Positions 54,201-63,477 are shown, counted from the first letter of the stretch. The stretch is 64,000 bases of DNA from Pseudomonas chlororaphis subsp. aurantiaca (GCF_013466605.1 NZ_CP059162.1:6820001-6884000), one strand, 5' to 3'. Numbers and translations are program-made. The notes: generated by a model not told the origin, from the letters alone.

Positions 54201-57200
54201 GTCCAGCTTTTCTTGCTGAACAGCGAGTGCAGTTCGATGCCGTCGGTCTTGTTCAGCATATACACGCCCGGCAGCCGGTCGCCATTCAGGGTCAGCGACG
54301 CAGCTATGTCCACGCCCGCCGCGACCATCTTGTCGGCAATCAGTGAACCGAAGACCAGTTTCCAGTCTTCGCCCACCTGCTTGTTCTGGCGCAGCTCCTC
54401 CACCGTGCTCTCTATCTTGCGCTGCCAGTCGATGTCTCGGAGCCCTTGGATGACCTCGGCGGGGAATTTCTTGCCGGTATCGACTTCCAGCTTACGGTAG
54501 TGGGTCATCTTGATGTACTCCCGTTCGGGAGCCTTGGCCATCACCTGCATCAGCGAAAAGCGTTTGTCCACGACTGGAATCTGCTTTTTCAGAATGGAGT
54601 GTTCGGGGTTGTGAATCACCATCGGCGTGAAGCGGACATTGACCGTGTCGTTTAACTTCGGGGAGACGTGCTTTTGGCCTGCGGGCGCCTCTTCTCGAAC
54701 GACCCGCTCCAAGCCGTTCTGTAGCTGCTGCATGACCGTTGGCACGTTCAGCCTATCTTTCGCTTCCTTGACCGCCAGCCCACGTGCCTGCATGGATCGG
54801 TACACCGTGCAGCCGTCGATCAGTTCCTGTAGAAGCGGGTCGGCGGTAGACAACCCGCTGGGCCACTCCACATCGACTCGCACGCCATGTGTGGCGATCC
54901 GCTCATGCTCGCCGCCAAGGACCCGCGCCAGGGGCATCGAAAAGAGCGTGACCTCGCTGCCTTGCAGCCGCTTCAGGGTCAAGGGCGAATCCGCCGTCAG
55001 GTTTTTCAATTGCGGGTGCTGGGCTATCCGTTGCGCCTTTTCCCTCAAGGATGCGCCGACGAATTCCTGCACCTTGGTATCGATCAAGGCATCCCTGGCG
55101 GAGCTTTGCGCAACGAGGCGGAGACTGCTGCTCTCCTTTTGATGAAGCACTTTCAGAACACCGAAGAGCTTGCCGATCTCGGTCTGATAGTCCTGGCGCC
55201 AGTCGTCGCCGGAGGTGAGCTTATCGCGCTCCCCTTCATTATGGACAATCTGCCGCTCTACGAAGCCGATGGCTTTGGCCAGAACGTCCCTCTCCGTGAA
55301 ACCGATGGGCGTGCCATCGTTCTTGAAAACCAGATCCTGCCAACTGTACTGAGTGATGATGTCGGCAATATTCAGATAATCATCATTAGAATATTTCTCG
55401 AATTTCGTATCGAACGCTTCCAACCGCTCCTTCCGGACGTCATCCAGTCGTTGCTTGATATCGGCGACGGCATTGTCGCCGCCCAGGTACTTCTCGCGGA
55501 ATGAACTGCTTTTTAGGTTGTTTATCAGCTTTTGCGGATAGCGATCCGGCCAATTTATTTCTATGAGCTCAAAAGCACCATTATCGGTGTCCCAGGGCGG
55601 GTTATTGCTCTGAATGAATGAATCAAGACTATATTCTTCCTGCCAGTCACCTCCAATCTTCTGACCCATCATATTCAACGGAGAGCCTTGAACCGTCACG
55701 GGGTCCGTAAATTCCGGAGGGGAAAGCTCGCCATTCGGTTGCGCTTGCTTAGCGGCATCCCGCAAAGCCATCTCTTTCGTCCACCTTCCAGGGAGGTAAC
55801 CGGCGGTACCTTTCTGCAGTATGACGGCGACTTCGGAGTTCTCGCGCATGGGAAAGTCAAACCCGCCATCGATTCCCTGCTGCTTGAGCCGCTCCGCGAC
55901 ACGCCCGTTTAGAAAGTCGATCAGCGGCGCTTGGGCGATGATCGGCTGCCCTACCGCATCGGTATAGCGGTAGGAGGTCGAGGCGGCGGGATCGAACTGA
56001 TGCCAGGTTGTTGCTTCGCGGTCGCCGAAATACGCCTTCATTTCCGCGAGCTGGTAGTAGGCATAGACCTCCTGATTCATCAGGAACTCTCCCGTCCCAT
56101 CGGGACTGAGTTCCGCAAGGTCCTCGCGTAACTGGACCAACTCGTTCTTGACCTGGCCTAGGCGCCCGTACAAAGAACCTAGCGCCTCCTCAGTTTGCCC
56201 CTCTGATTTTTTACTCAATATCGACAGGACCAACTCATGAGCCTCTTTCATAAGCGGTAGCAACTGGTCGATCGACAGCGCCGTCGTACTGCGCCGCACC
56301 CGCTCCGCCGGCCCGTCGCCCTGGGGCAGCTCCGCCAGCAGGGCCTGCGCATCAGGACTTCGGCGCACACGCGGCTTGTGCTCCACCGATGCGTCTTGTT
56401 GGGGGGGAGGTTGCGTGGAGGTTTCCTGCGCCGATTCCGTGCTCGTGAAGGTCGACACCCCGGGCAGATCGACCTCTAGACGGTCGAGGAAACGATCAAT
56501 ATCGTCCCGCAGTCTCTGCGCATCGCCGGCGTAGAAATCCTCGCGGGTTTCGGCTTCGAGCCTATCGAGCGTGGTATCCGCCACTTCGGAGGCAGGTTGC
56601 GCCCTGACCTGTCTAGACATCAGTTCATAGACACCGTTAGCCATGAAACCGGTGGAGATCACCGCGCCGAGCAGCGACATCGCCGCGGCCACCTGAGCCT
56701 TCCGTTGCGGCGCGACCGGCGTCTTGGTGGTACTGTTCTGCTCCGTGCTTTGTCTGAGTGGTTCCGCAGCTTCTTCGCTCGCTTCTGGGATTTGGTTGGT
56801 CTTGAAGGTCTTCATTTCCTGATCCGCTACGGGGGCATAGGTGCTGGCGGACCGTCCGTTCCAATGTTGCCAGGCCCAAACACCTCCAGCCACCGAGGCG
56901 GCAAGCCCCGCCGCGCCGCCCAAGGCTTGCGTCCAGGCCAGGGCATTCGAATGTCTGCCCTGCGGCACGGCGTTACGTCCGGCCAAGCTGGCCGACGGGT
57001 ACAGCGGCGCGGCGTCGGCGCTCACCCCAATTTTCAGCGGGTCCGATACCGAGGCCATGATCCGGTCCAACCCCTCCGTCAGCCCACCCACGGCATAGGC
57101 TTCGATGGCGTCGTAGACACGGGCGAGCGCCGCGCTGTCGCTTTGCGCCAGGTGCGCGGCCATCTGTTTGGTCTGCTCGCCCAGCGCCATACCCTCGGGC

Positions 57201-60121
57201 AACGCCGAGTAGTGGTCGCGCGCGCGCAGAAGGGCCGGCAACGCCGGTAACGCGTCGAGCAAGGGCTTCATGCCCTCGGGCAATGGCAGGTCACGCTTGA
57301 GCAGGTTGGCCAGTTCGCCGAGTTCCTGCTCCATGTGCGCCGAAGCTGGTTCCGACCACGCCTGGTACAACTCCCAGACCTGTTGTACGTACTCCTGCAC
57401 CTTGAGCATCGGAGTGCCGTAATCTGCCGCTAGGCCCACCACGCCGCCGAACTCCCTGGCCAACTCACGGAACAGCTCTTTGCCGCCATGCTTAAGCATG
57501 TCGGTCCGGCTCAGTCCTGCCGGTATCTCCAGGTAGAGGCGTAGCGCGGTCAATGCCATGCCCACAGTGGTTTTGTTGCCCCCCGTGACCCGGCTCGCCA
57601 CCTTCAGCAATACCTCCGGGTGCTGCTTCAGCTCATCTACCAGCGGCTGCATGAGTAACGTGGCCACGCCCTGCAACTTGCCCGGTAGCGAGGCGTCGCT
57701 GGTTAGGGTCCGCCGTAGCGCATCGACGCCTTGCAGCAACGACCCCAGGTTGTCCAACTGAGCGAACACCTGGTCATAGCCCGCCGGCGCAAAAGCCTGT
57801 AGGACCTGTTGGCCTTGCGGACTGCCCAATAGGCCGGTGGTCCATTGCAACTGCGCCAGGGGCGAGGCGTGGGTGGGGAAATCCTGGGCCAGGCGGACCA
57901 ATTCGAACGGTTGCACCAGAGGCCGAGCGAGGGATTCCGGCAGGAGCTTTTGCAGCAGTGCTGGCGCCTCGTCGCTGGTCAGCAGCGCCGCGGCCCAGCC
58001 CAGCTTCTCCTGCCAACCGCCGCTCCGTGGATAGTCCGCAAGCTGTGGGGCCAGACGCTGCGCTTGTTCCAATGGCGCGCTCCAGGCGGTGATTTCCTGT
58101 TGCACGCTGGCCGGCAGCAGCCGCTCGAGCAATGCCGGAGCCTGCGTATCCTGCGCCAACGCGTTGGCCCAGCGAAACACCGCGAACACGTCGTGCGCCT
58201 CGGGAAAGCGCGCGACATGCTGTTGCACGCTAGTCGCCTGCTTGCCCAAAGCGTTAAGCGTATCGAAGCGGTGCTGGCCGATCACTTGGGCAACCAGCTT
58301 CTCGACACCGGCAGGCAGCGGCTGATCGAGCGCCTTGGCCAGCCATTTTGCTTGCTCGCCAAGCGGGGCACGCATTGGAGGAGCGCCTATGGCCTTGCAG
58401 ACCTCTTGTACGTTACCGAGCGTCCATATCCCCTCTTGCAAGGGGGCAGCCAACACCTCAGGCAGCCATTGCCCAAGGTTCGCCTGGCCCGCTTGCTCGC
58501 CCAGCCATTGCAACTGCTGCAACGGCGATTGCCCAACGGGGAAGTGCCGCAAGGCATCGAGGGTTTGCCTGAGACCATGCAGGGCATCGAACAACGGCGC
58601 GAAAGCGCTGCTCAAATGCGTCGTCAGCAACGGCCCCAGTTGGCCGCTGTCCACCTGTTCGAGCAACCCGGTCGCACGCGCCAAGGGTGAAGCACCGAGC
58701 CCATCTGTCCGGGCCTCGTTCAGCGCAGTGAACAACGCGCCAAGCTCGTCGAAGAGTTGCACGGTGCCCTGGTACTGCACCGCGAGCGTGTCCTTGAACA
58801 GCGTGCTGTCCTTCACCCAACCCAGCACACTCTCGAACGACAGGTCCCGGCTGCTTAGCGCGGCCAGCTCGCTGAGCCCTTGGTCCAGTTGCGGCAGCGT
58901 CTCGCGCAGGCTTTCGACCGCACTCCAGCCCGCCAGCAATGGATTGTCGAGTACTTTGAGCAAGTCCCGTTGCAGGCGTCGGGCATTGTCCAGATTCAAG
59001 CCTTCATCGGCGACCTCGCGCAGCAAGAAGGTGGAGTCGCCGCACAACTGCACACAGGCCTTCAGCTTGCCGCCCTGTGCTAACAAGGCGTCGTCCGGCA
59101 AGCGTTGTAGCGCTGCGGACAGACGCTGCAAACGCTCCGGCAATGGTTGTTCGGTGGTACAGAAGGTTTGCAGCGCGTCTTTCAACTGCACGCCATGCTC
59201 AAGCTTGAGCCCTTGCAATTGAGTGCCTTGCAGCAAGGTACCTTGCAGCATATCGTCCAGCGCCCGGGCGAAGGTACGTTGATAGACCTGTTTACCCACG
59301 CAAAGCAGTGTGTCGCGTAGCACTTTTTCGCCCAGCTTGGCGGCTTCCGCCAGTGCCTCAGGTGAACGTTCAGGCTCGATGGTCGCGTTGGCGTCGACCG
59401 ACTTGCCGGTGCTGTGTTCGATAGCCGGCGCCTCATCGGCGAAACTCATGTCGATGACGGTATCGGCGGCGGTCGGCTCCATGTCGATAACCGTATCCGC
59501 GATGACGGCTTCCATGTCGATTACGGTCATCTCGGCGCGCGCAGGGCTTTCGGGCGTTGCGCCCTCATCGTTCAGCCTCAGCTCGGCAAGCTCCGCCTCT
59601 ATCTGCATCACGCTATCGACTTCGGCCCTCGTGAAGGTTTCGAGCTGTACCCAGAGGCGTTCAAGCTGATGCGTGTCCACCTCCATCGGACTCTGCTCAT
59701 CGCCCGCCCGGCAGGCCAGCAGGGCGGCTTTCCAGAAGTCCGTGCCGGTCCAGGTCGGCGTGTCGCCGAGCATCACGCCGAACTCGCCAGCGTCATTGAG
59801 CAGAACCTGAACCCCAGCGTCATCCATCTCTTCCAGAGACATACTGATCCGAGGCGGATGCTCAGGATCAACCTCGAAACGCTTTTCCCCGCTCGCATCG
59901 CACAGGGCGATCTGCCGCCCGGCTAACTCGCTCGGCCCCTCTCGCTCGGGCCAGGCATCCAGACCGGCGAGCAGGTACAAGCCCAAGGCGCAGTCGCTCG
60001 CGCCAAGCGGGGCGTCGCGCAAGCGACCCAAAAGTGCTTGCGCGCGCTCGTCCGTTGGCAAGCGCGGGGCGGTTTGCGGTTGATGGATCGGGCTGGGGTT
60101 ATCGTTGTGGGCGATTCGCAT
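51266..60121 (-). CDS. Giant multidomain toxin (dermonecrotic-toxin family), probable type III effector
   Basis: 2,951 residues from the ATG at 60121 (an ATG at 60157 is possible). Seen in order: an acidic N-terminal part with three TVIDM repeats (about 197-226); about five 60-residue helical repeats (about 520-810); hydrophobic segments at about 1060-1087 and 1140-1165; two RVRRS sites (1251, 1274); a dermonecrotic-toxin-like central region (about 1300-2000); a Cys2212-His2252-Asp2267 triad; two papain-like repeats (about 2385-2540 with Cys2390/His2474, and 2545-2690 without the Cys); and a clan-CD-like His2723 (THGAP)/Cys2765 (LNSCFGA). It lies directly downstream of the translocon operon. 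Secretion by the type III system is inferred from position only. The frame is intact. Confidence 0.85.
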   Translation of the reverse strand: MRIAHNDNPSPIHQPQTAPRLPTDERAQALLGRLRDAPLGASDCALGLYLLAGLDAWPEREGPSELAGRQIALCDASGEKRFEVDPEHPPRISMSLEEMDDAGVQVLLNDAGEFGVMLGDTPTWTGTDFWKAALLACRAGDEQSPMEVDTHQLERLWVQLETFTRAEVDSVMQIEAELAELRLNDEGATPESPARAEMTVIDMEAVIADTVIDMEPTAADTVIDMSFADEAPAIEHSTGKSVDANATIEPERSPEALAEAAKLGEKVLRDTLLCVGKQVYQRTFARALDDMLQGTLLQGTQLQGLKLEHGVQLKDALQTFCTTEQPLPERLQRLSAALQRLPDDALLAQGGKLKACVQLCGDSTFLLREVADEGLNLDNARRLQRDLLKVLDNPLLAGWSAVESLRETLPQLDQGLSELAALSSRDLSFESVLGWVKDSTLFKDTLAVQYQGTVQLFDELGALFTALNEARTDGLGASPLARATGLLEQVDSGQLGPLLTTHLSSAFAPLFDALHGLRQTLDALRHFPVGQSPLQQLQWLGEQAGQANLGQWLPEVLAAPLQEGIWTLGNVQEVCKAIGAPPMRAPLGEQAKWLAKALDQPLPAGVEKLVAQVIGQHRFDTLNALGKQATSVQQHVARFPEAHDVFAVFRWANALAQDTQAPALLERLLPASVQQEITAWSAPLEQAQRLAPQLADYPRSGGWQEKLGWAAALLTSDEAPALLQKLLPESLARPLVQPFELVRLAQDFPTHASPLAQLQWTTGLLGSPQGQQVLQAFAPAGYDQVFAQLDNLGSLLQGVDALRRTLTSDASLPGKLQGVATLLMQPLVDELKQHPEVLLKVASRVTGGNKTTVGMALTALRLYLEIPAGLSRTDMLKHGGKELFRELAREFGGVVGLAADYGTPMLKVQEYVQQVWELYQAWSEPASAHMEQELGELANLLKRDLPLPEGMKPLLDALPALPALLRARDHYSALPEGMALGEQTKQMAAHLAQSDSAALARVYDAIEAYAVGGLTEGLDRIMASVSDPLKIGVSADAAPLYPSASLAGRNAVPQGRHSNALAWTQALGGAAGLAASVAGGVWAWQHWNGRSASTYAPVADQEMKTFKTNQIPEASEEAAEPLRQSTEQNSTTKTPVAPQRKAQVAAAMSLLGAVISTGFMANGVYELMSRQVRAQPASEVADTTLDRLEAETREDFYAGDAQRLRDDIDRFLDRLEVDLPGVSTFTSTESAQETSTQPPPQQDASVEHKPRVRRSPDAQALLAELPQGDGPAERVRRSTTALSIDQLLPLMKEAHELVLSILSKKSEGQTEEALGSLYGRLGQVKNELVQLREDLAELSPDGTGEFLMNQEVYAYYQLAEMKAYFGDREATTWHQFDPAASTSYRYTDAVGQPIIAQAPLIDFLNGRVAERLKQQGIDGGFDFPMRENSEVAVILQKGTAGYLPGRWTKEMALRDAAKQAQPNGELSPPEFTDPVTVQGSPLNMMGQKIGGDWQEEYSLDSFIQSNNPPWDTDNGAFELIEINWPDRYPQKLINNLKSSSFREKYLGGDNAVADIKQRLDDVRKERLEAFDTKFEKYSNDDYLNIADIITQYSWQDLVFKNDGTPIGFTERDVLAKAIGFVERQIVHNEGERDKLTSGDDWRQDYQTEIGKLFGVLKVLHQKESSSLRLVAQSSARDALIDTKVQEFVGASLREKAQRIAQHPQLKNLTADSPLTLKRLQGSEVTLFSMPLARVLGGEHERIATHGVRVDVEWPSGLSTADPLLQELIDGCTVYRSMQARGLAVKEAKDRLNVPTVMQQLQNGLERVVREEAPAGQKHVSPKLNDTVNVRFTPMVIHNPEHSILKKQIPVVDKRFSLMQVMAKAPEREYIKMTHYRKLEVDTGKKFPAEVIQGLRDIDWQRKIESTVEELRQNKQVGEDWKLVFGSLIADKMVAAGVDIAASLTLNGDRLPGVYMLNKTDGIELHSLFSKKSWTFDNLDKAVEALNKTDGTTTATLYAWLDEHRDAYEREDNSGGNTLSLGTRQDAGHVAQKAFDDLLDQMASDADTHLKSNAELNTHRVFQFLADVSPLIGLATMPISGPAAFLVSAGLAALPFAELAVADTKEEFKEIAVQAAITAAFEVGPTIVLTTLSKVPAKQIAKGIAQKLRGVGDDLFKGLKNTEPPLPTVRLEPLRQVPTGKVGNLAPGTNEYLDLLKKDPTIQNAIDVPAGKCEALLTPVATRIQQPDIGMTNIQYRATQLWSSASEQMPTHHFVVVGERGGQKYVFDLSARQFADKGMPDLDGPLILTEADWAQKYANASSRKLIKYKDFSNPRSAATEFHSYPGHSPKDVIDGGTLLTAPQWYKTLTQWNPTGVARAAEDVVYAGLGRSSPMRDAARANMLSGGGQGGCWDYASDVLREADMLTPAQAKNLTDGLKKASNYHGMGESGRIDNLIADLRSVSNSDELLRVKQGELVVFMEVDPNLPVKGARPVHAMTSLGNGRFAGMKNDLLDSQLGAGKSILTAEELGTFHDNGFFRTGGGVNTPALEIKVGYPMGAKVSTAKSIREAAESLAREGAGVGKSWEFVADTLERSGELAREQADAFKELATVLCDPSRNSPTKALTELLVDPRPLANATELQAVPKGHVVAISSGEFSAKHLMLSLGDGKFASAQLNTLDARLSGVKGIVTAEELGAKLVDGKLGGFSLKTGPVNVEAMRVRSLLGKDSSFVLGANNVLSITTHGAPSIVNYMDAPELSHAIRGLTKVRGDGINLRGIRGIELNSCFGAMGRPSTGQVLADILNKEVKAYPLKYSRRIEANPEWWRPKPTTFKPRPQVANNAEALESVAKQSMRNHDFWDKWLGLYKQSRDAITSIRTKRETTDAFDRLLKDVSDLVMHKQGVDVDSFMQAHPEYLMSEDIASRAAVKTELNSIIGDVNPNDVETFAQRGMEVLSLTKDAFDILNKHLSGEV

Positions 60122-60261
60122 GATGGTACTCACAGGCACGTAGAGGCGACGCACCATGGGTTGGCGACGCCAAACAAGGCAGGCCCAGTTGTGGGCCAGG
60201 GTTGGATTAAGGAATGAAAAAGAAGGGGTTTGAAGGTGCGGGACCCGGCTGAGAAAACAAT

Positions 60262-60291
60262 GGACATCCGCGGTTTTTGCCGCGGATGTCC
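60262..60291 (-). terminator. Perfect 12-bp hairpin between sseE and the toxin
   Basis: GGACATCCGCGG and CCGCGGATGTCC enclose a 6-nt loop. On the minus strand ATTGTTTTC follows. It stands 22 bp after the sseE stop and about 140 bp before the toxin start, so it may reduce or end the translocon transcript before the toxin gene. Confidence 0.65.
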
Positions 60292-60312
60292 CAAGCTCCA
60301 GAAATGAGCGAC

Positions 60313-60738
60313 TCAGCGCCCGCCGGCGCGTCCGGCACGCAGCGGATAAACCAGCCAGGCATCGCCGTCGATCGTTTCCCAGTGTGCGCCCTGCCGCTCC
60401 AGCACCCGCGATAGGCGTTCGCGAATCTGGTTGAGCTGCGGCTGGGCTTCGGAACGCACGAACATCCCTCGGACTCGACGCAATGCCGGCATTTCACGCT
60501 CGATCCGATGGATCAGGCGAATGAAACCGGATACCGCGCCGGCATCATCCTGGCCTTCACGGGTACTGAAGTCCGCGATCACCACCTCGTCGCCGTCCTG
60601 CCGGTAGACAATTTCGAACTCGCTCTGGCGCAAGCGCCGACCGATCACGAACTCGCTCTCGCCGAAATACTCGACCTGGGTGCTTTCGCCCTGCCCGTGC
60701 AGAAAGGCAGTCACTGCGTCATGTTCAAGAGTGCTCAT
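60313..60738 (-). CDS. sseE: SseE-like type III secretion protein
   Basis: This is a 141-residue small acidic protein. Order and motifs match recalled Salmonella SseE (137 residues): YFGESEFVIGRRL, EIVYRQDGDEVVIADF, the region LRRVRGMFV and GAHWETIDGDAWLV (SseE has GATFTQLDGDNWTV). AAGGAG lies 6 nt before the ATG. It follows sseD, as in SPI-2. The role is not well defined; it is probably cytoplasmic and chaperone-like. Confidence 0.78.
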   Translation of the reverse strand: MSTLEHDAVTAFLHGQGESTQVEYFGESEFVIGRRLRQSEFEIVYRQDGDEVVIADFSTREGQDDAGAVSGFIRLIHRIEREMPALRRVRGMFVRSEAQPQLNQIRERLSRVLERQGAHWETIDGDAWLVYPLRAGRAGGR

Positions 60739-60748
60739 GGCTTTCTCC

Positions 60749-61447
60749 TTACAAGCGTACTGCGGACATGATGCGGCTTTGCAGGTCGCCCAACTCTTTC
60801 AGCCATTCACGCATCTGCCGCGATGCTTCACTGGCCTTCTCCACGGCGGACTCGAGTGTCTTGCGGAATTCATCAGCATTGCCCTGCTGGAACTCAGCGA
60901 TCGCCTGGTTGATTTGCGCCTCGCGGGTCTGAGAGGCGGAAATCATCGTGCCGAAGCCCTCGGAGGCCTTTCCAAAGCCCGTGGTGCCCGTGGTAACGAG
61001 CTGGTTGCCGGTGATTGCGCCGCCAACATTGACGATGCCGGAGAGGATTTGGCTGAAGCCTTGTGTCATCGCCGCATTGTAGTTTTGCTCGATCGACTCC
61101 ATGCGCGTCTCGTATGCGGTGATGCGCATCGTGTGTGCGGTCTGCTGCTGATTGGCGGCAAACTCGCGCCACATGTCGCGGGTCTTGGACTGCATCTCGC
61201 GCAACATGATCATCAGCTTTTCCAGCGTCGCCAACGCGCCGCCCTCGAACATCGGAGCGACTCGATCGTTCGAAGCCAACTCCTTGAGCTGATCCAACTG
61301 GTCCTCAAGGATTTGCCCATTGGCGTTGGCCGATACGGGTGGCTGACCGCCAACCCGCTCATTAGCCGTTTTGGACCGATCCGCTTCCCCGGTATTGGCC
61401 CACTGGCCGTGCAGACGCGCGGCGCTATCTAGATTGATGGACATCAT
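60749..61447 (-). CDS. sseD: SseD/SctB-like type III translocator
   Basis: This 232-residue minor translocon subunit has a helical N-terminal half with coiled coil (ALATLEKLMIMLREMQSKTR), one hydrophobic segment (FSQILSGIVNVGGAITGN, about residues 131-148) and a C-terminal helix (EASRQMREWLKELGDLQSRI). AGAGGA precedes the ATGATG start (61447 or 61444). It inserts with SseC into the host membrane as the pore. Confidence 0.85.
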   Translation of the reverse strand: MMSINLDSAARLHGQWANTGEADRSKTANERVGGQPPVSANANGQILEDQLDQLKELASNDRVAPMFEGGALATLEKLMIMLREMQSKTRDMWREFAANQQQTAHTMRITAYETRMESIEQNYNAAMTQGFSQILSGIVNVGGAITGNQLVTTGTTGFGKASEGFGTMISASQTREAQINQAIAEFQQGNADEFRKTLESAVEKASEASRQMREWLKELGDLQSRIMSAVRL

Positions 61448-61471
61448 TTATTCCTCTTTCTCGATTCAAAA

Positions 61472-62992
61472 TCAGGCCGCGTGCACGGCGACCCCTGCCA
61501 TCGACGTTGCCGCACGCACGCGGGTCTGCGCCGCATCGCGCAGGGCATCGCTGGCTCCCGCCAGCGCCTCGGTCTGCCCTTCTGTGAGCCGCTTCATCTC
61601 CTCGACCTGCTGCTCTTTGTCGCGCTCGAACATATCCACCAGCATCATCAGCCACTGCTGGTCCAGGATCAGTTGGTCGATTTCCTTTTGCAGTTGCGCG
61701 CGCTCCATCGCCAAGGCGCCAGCGGTGATCTTCTGCGCCCCCCCCACGACCTCGCGGGCAGCGTTGATGCCGATGTAGGTCGAAGCCTTCATCGTGGCGA
61801 GTGCGACCTGCTCAACAAGCTCCTTATGAATCGCCTTGGTCAACTGCTTGGCGCTCATCTCAATGCCTTTGTCGATGGCATTGTCAGCCACCTTCTTCAC
61901 GGCATTGGAGACCATGCTCTCGATCGCATCACGGCTGAACTTCTCCAGCATCTGGTTCACGCCGAGTTGCTGCACGACCTTGGCTGCGGCGTCTTTACCC
62001 GCCGTTTTCGACGCTTCCAGGGCGGTCTTGCCGAGGCTGCGCATCAGGTTGTCGGAAACCTGATCGGCGACCTGCTTGCCGACCTGCTCGGCGATTTCCG
62101 CGGCGGCGCTCTTGCTGCCGTTCTTGATCGCCTGGCTGAGCGCCTGGTCGGCGCCTTCCTTGAGGACGGCCTTGGTCGCCTGAGGAATCACCTTGGTGGT
62201 AATCAGGTTGCGCGCCGCACTGAGGAAGTCGATGGCCGCACCGGCGATTTCGAAGGTGAGCTGTATCTTGGCCGCCACATCGGCGATCTTGCGGTACTTA
62301 TCCGCATTCGCCGAATCGATCAGCGCCATCGTATTCATCGCGGCCTTGACCACCCCGGCGAAGCCCGCCATCAGATCCATCGCCCCGCCAGCGGCAGTCA
62401 TTACATTGCCGGTCAGCGCGCCGCCAACCATCTTGGCGACCCCTGTCACGACCTGTACAGCGGCCACGACCCAGTCGAAGATCACGCCGAAAATGCCAGC
62501 CTTCTTGGCTTTTTTCTGCTCTTCCAGCGCCTTGTCGATCTGCTCGCGGAACTCTTTGAGTTCCTCCGTGCGCAATTTGTCCTGCTGGTCGCCAAGAATC
62601 TTGATCGCCTTGGCCTTGGCGTCGGTGATGTGGCCGATCAATTCGCCCGCCGCCAGCGTGGCGGCGACCATCATCAGCTCCACCGACATTTTTTCGAACT
62701 CATGAGCCGGTGGCATCACCGCGGGCCGAATCTTGTCGTTCGCCGCCTCGGCCTCTGTATTCGTCGCGCGGAACAAACGACCGAACGCTTCGTTCGCGTC
62801 CTGGCGCGATACCTTTTCTGCCTGGCTCAAGCGCAGCCAGCTCGGGCGCGACGACTCGGTCTGCGCCAGCAGATCCTGGCTAAGCACCTGGCGCTTGGTC
62901 GCGGCAAGCTTTTCCTTTTCCCCATCCTGCATTACCGACAGGATCGCCGGTATCCCATCCTGCCAAGGACGGAAGCCTGTAATAGCTGTCAT
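61472..62992 (-). CDS. sseC: SseC/SctE-like type III translocator (major pore subunit)
   Basis: This 506-residue protein has a coiled coil at about 140-165 (LRTEELKEFREQIDKALEEQ) and a long hydrophobic pair at about 165-250 (AGIFGVIFDWVVAAVQVVTG; NVMTAAGGAMDLMAGFAGVV), then helical C-terminal repeats, as in SseC/IpaB/YopB. AGGAG stands 8 nt before the ATG at 62992; another ATG is 6 nt upstream. It overlaps the chaperone stop region. Confidence 0.88.
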   Translation of the reverse strand: MTAITGFRPWQDGIPAILSVMQDGEKEKLAATKRQVLSQDLLAQTESSRPSWLRLSQAEKVSRQDANEAFGRLFRATNTEAEAANDKIRPAVMPPAHEFEKMSVELMMVAATLAAGELIGHITDAKAKAIKILGDQQDKLRTEELKEFREQIDKALEEQKKAKKAGIFGVIFDWVVAAVQVVTGVAKMVGGALTGNVMTAAGGAMDLMAGFAGVVKAAMNTMALIDSANADKYRKIADVAAKIQLTFEIAGAAIDFLSAARNLITTKVIPQATKAVLKEGADQALSQAIKNGSKSAAAEIAEQVGKQVADQVSDNLMRSLGKTALEASKTAGKDAAAKVVQQLGVNQMLEKFSRDAIESMVSNAVKKVADNAIDKGIEMSAKQLTKAIHKELVEQVALATMKASTYIGINAAREVVGGAQKITAGALAMERAQLQKEIDQLILDQQWLMMLVDMFERDKEQQVEEMKRLTEGQTEALAGASDALRDAAQTRVRAATSMAGVAVHAA

Positions 62993-62994
62993 GC

Positions 62995-63477
62995 TCATTT
63001 CTCCTGCTCGCACTGTGCAAGCAACTGCTCCACGCTCTGGCGAAGCCCTTGATACTGCGGACGCGCGGCACACCACCTGACTGCCGCGTTGAAAGCTTTG
63101 CACGCGTATTCCCGATTACCCGTGAGGTGGTAACTGATGCCCGCGAAATACGAAGAGCGAGGATCTTCCACCTCGATCATCCCTGCACGACAAAAACAGA
63201 AAATCGCCTCCTGGTGCGACGCAAGGCGCTGCTGGCACATCCCCAATCCGAGCCAATAATCGAAATGCCAATGGTCGACTTGAACGAGCAGGTAAAAGTA
63301 ATTGCGTGCGGCCTCCAACTCGCCAGCGTCGAACAACTGGCAGGCGTAGTTGTGCAGCGTTTTCAGATCATCCGGCGCAACGCCGGAGAGCATGCGGATC
63401 GAACCGCCCCGCGAGAAAAAATCGCGCAATACCTCGTCGTCGCGTACATCCTCGGCGGGCATTTCTTGCGTTGACAT
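62995..63477 (-). CDS. sscA: Class II type III chaperone (SscA/SycD/LcrH family)
   Basis: This 160-residue chaperone is made of TPR-like helix pairs (LKTLHNYACQLFDAGELEAA; YWLGLGMCQQRLASHQEAIF; YFAGISYHLTGNREYACKAF). It binds translocators in the cytoplasm. It lies directly before sseC, the usual order. AGGGGG is 7 nt before the ATG at 63477; a GTG 6 nt upstream is less likely. Confidence 0.9.
   Translation of the reverse strand: MSTQEMPAEDVRDDEVLRDFFSRGGSIRMLSGVAPDDLKTLHNYACQLFDAGELEAARNYFYLLVQVDHWHFDYWLGLGMCQQRLASHQEAIFCFCRAGMIEVEDPRSSYFAGISYHLTGNREYACKAFNAAVRWCAARPQYQGLRQSVEQLLAQCEQEK

Noticed and set aside
51266..60121. FitD/Mcf-type insecticidal toxin
   Set aside because: Similar in size, but there is no type I secretion neighbourhood, and the type III translocon operon lies directly upstream. 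The domain order fits dermonecrotic-type toxins better.
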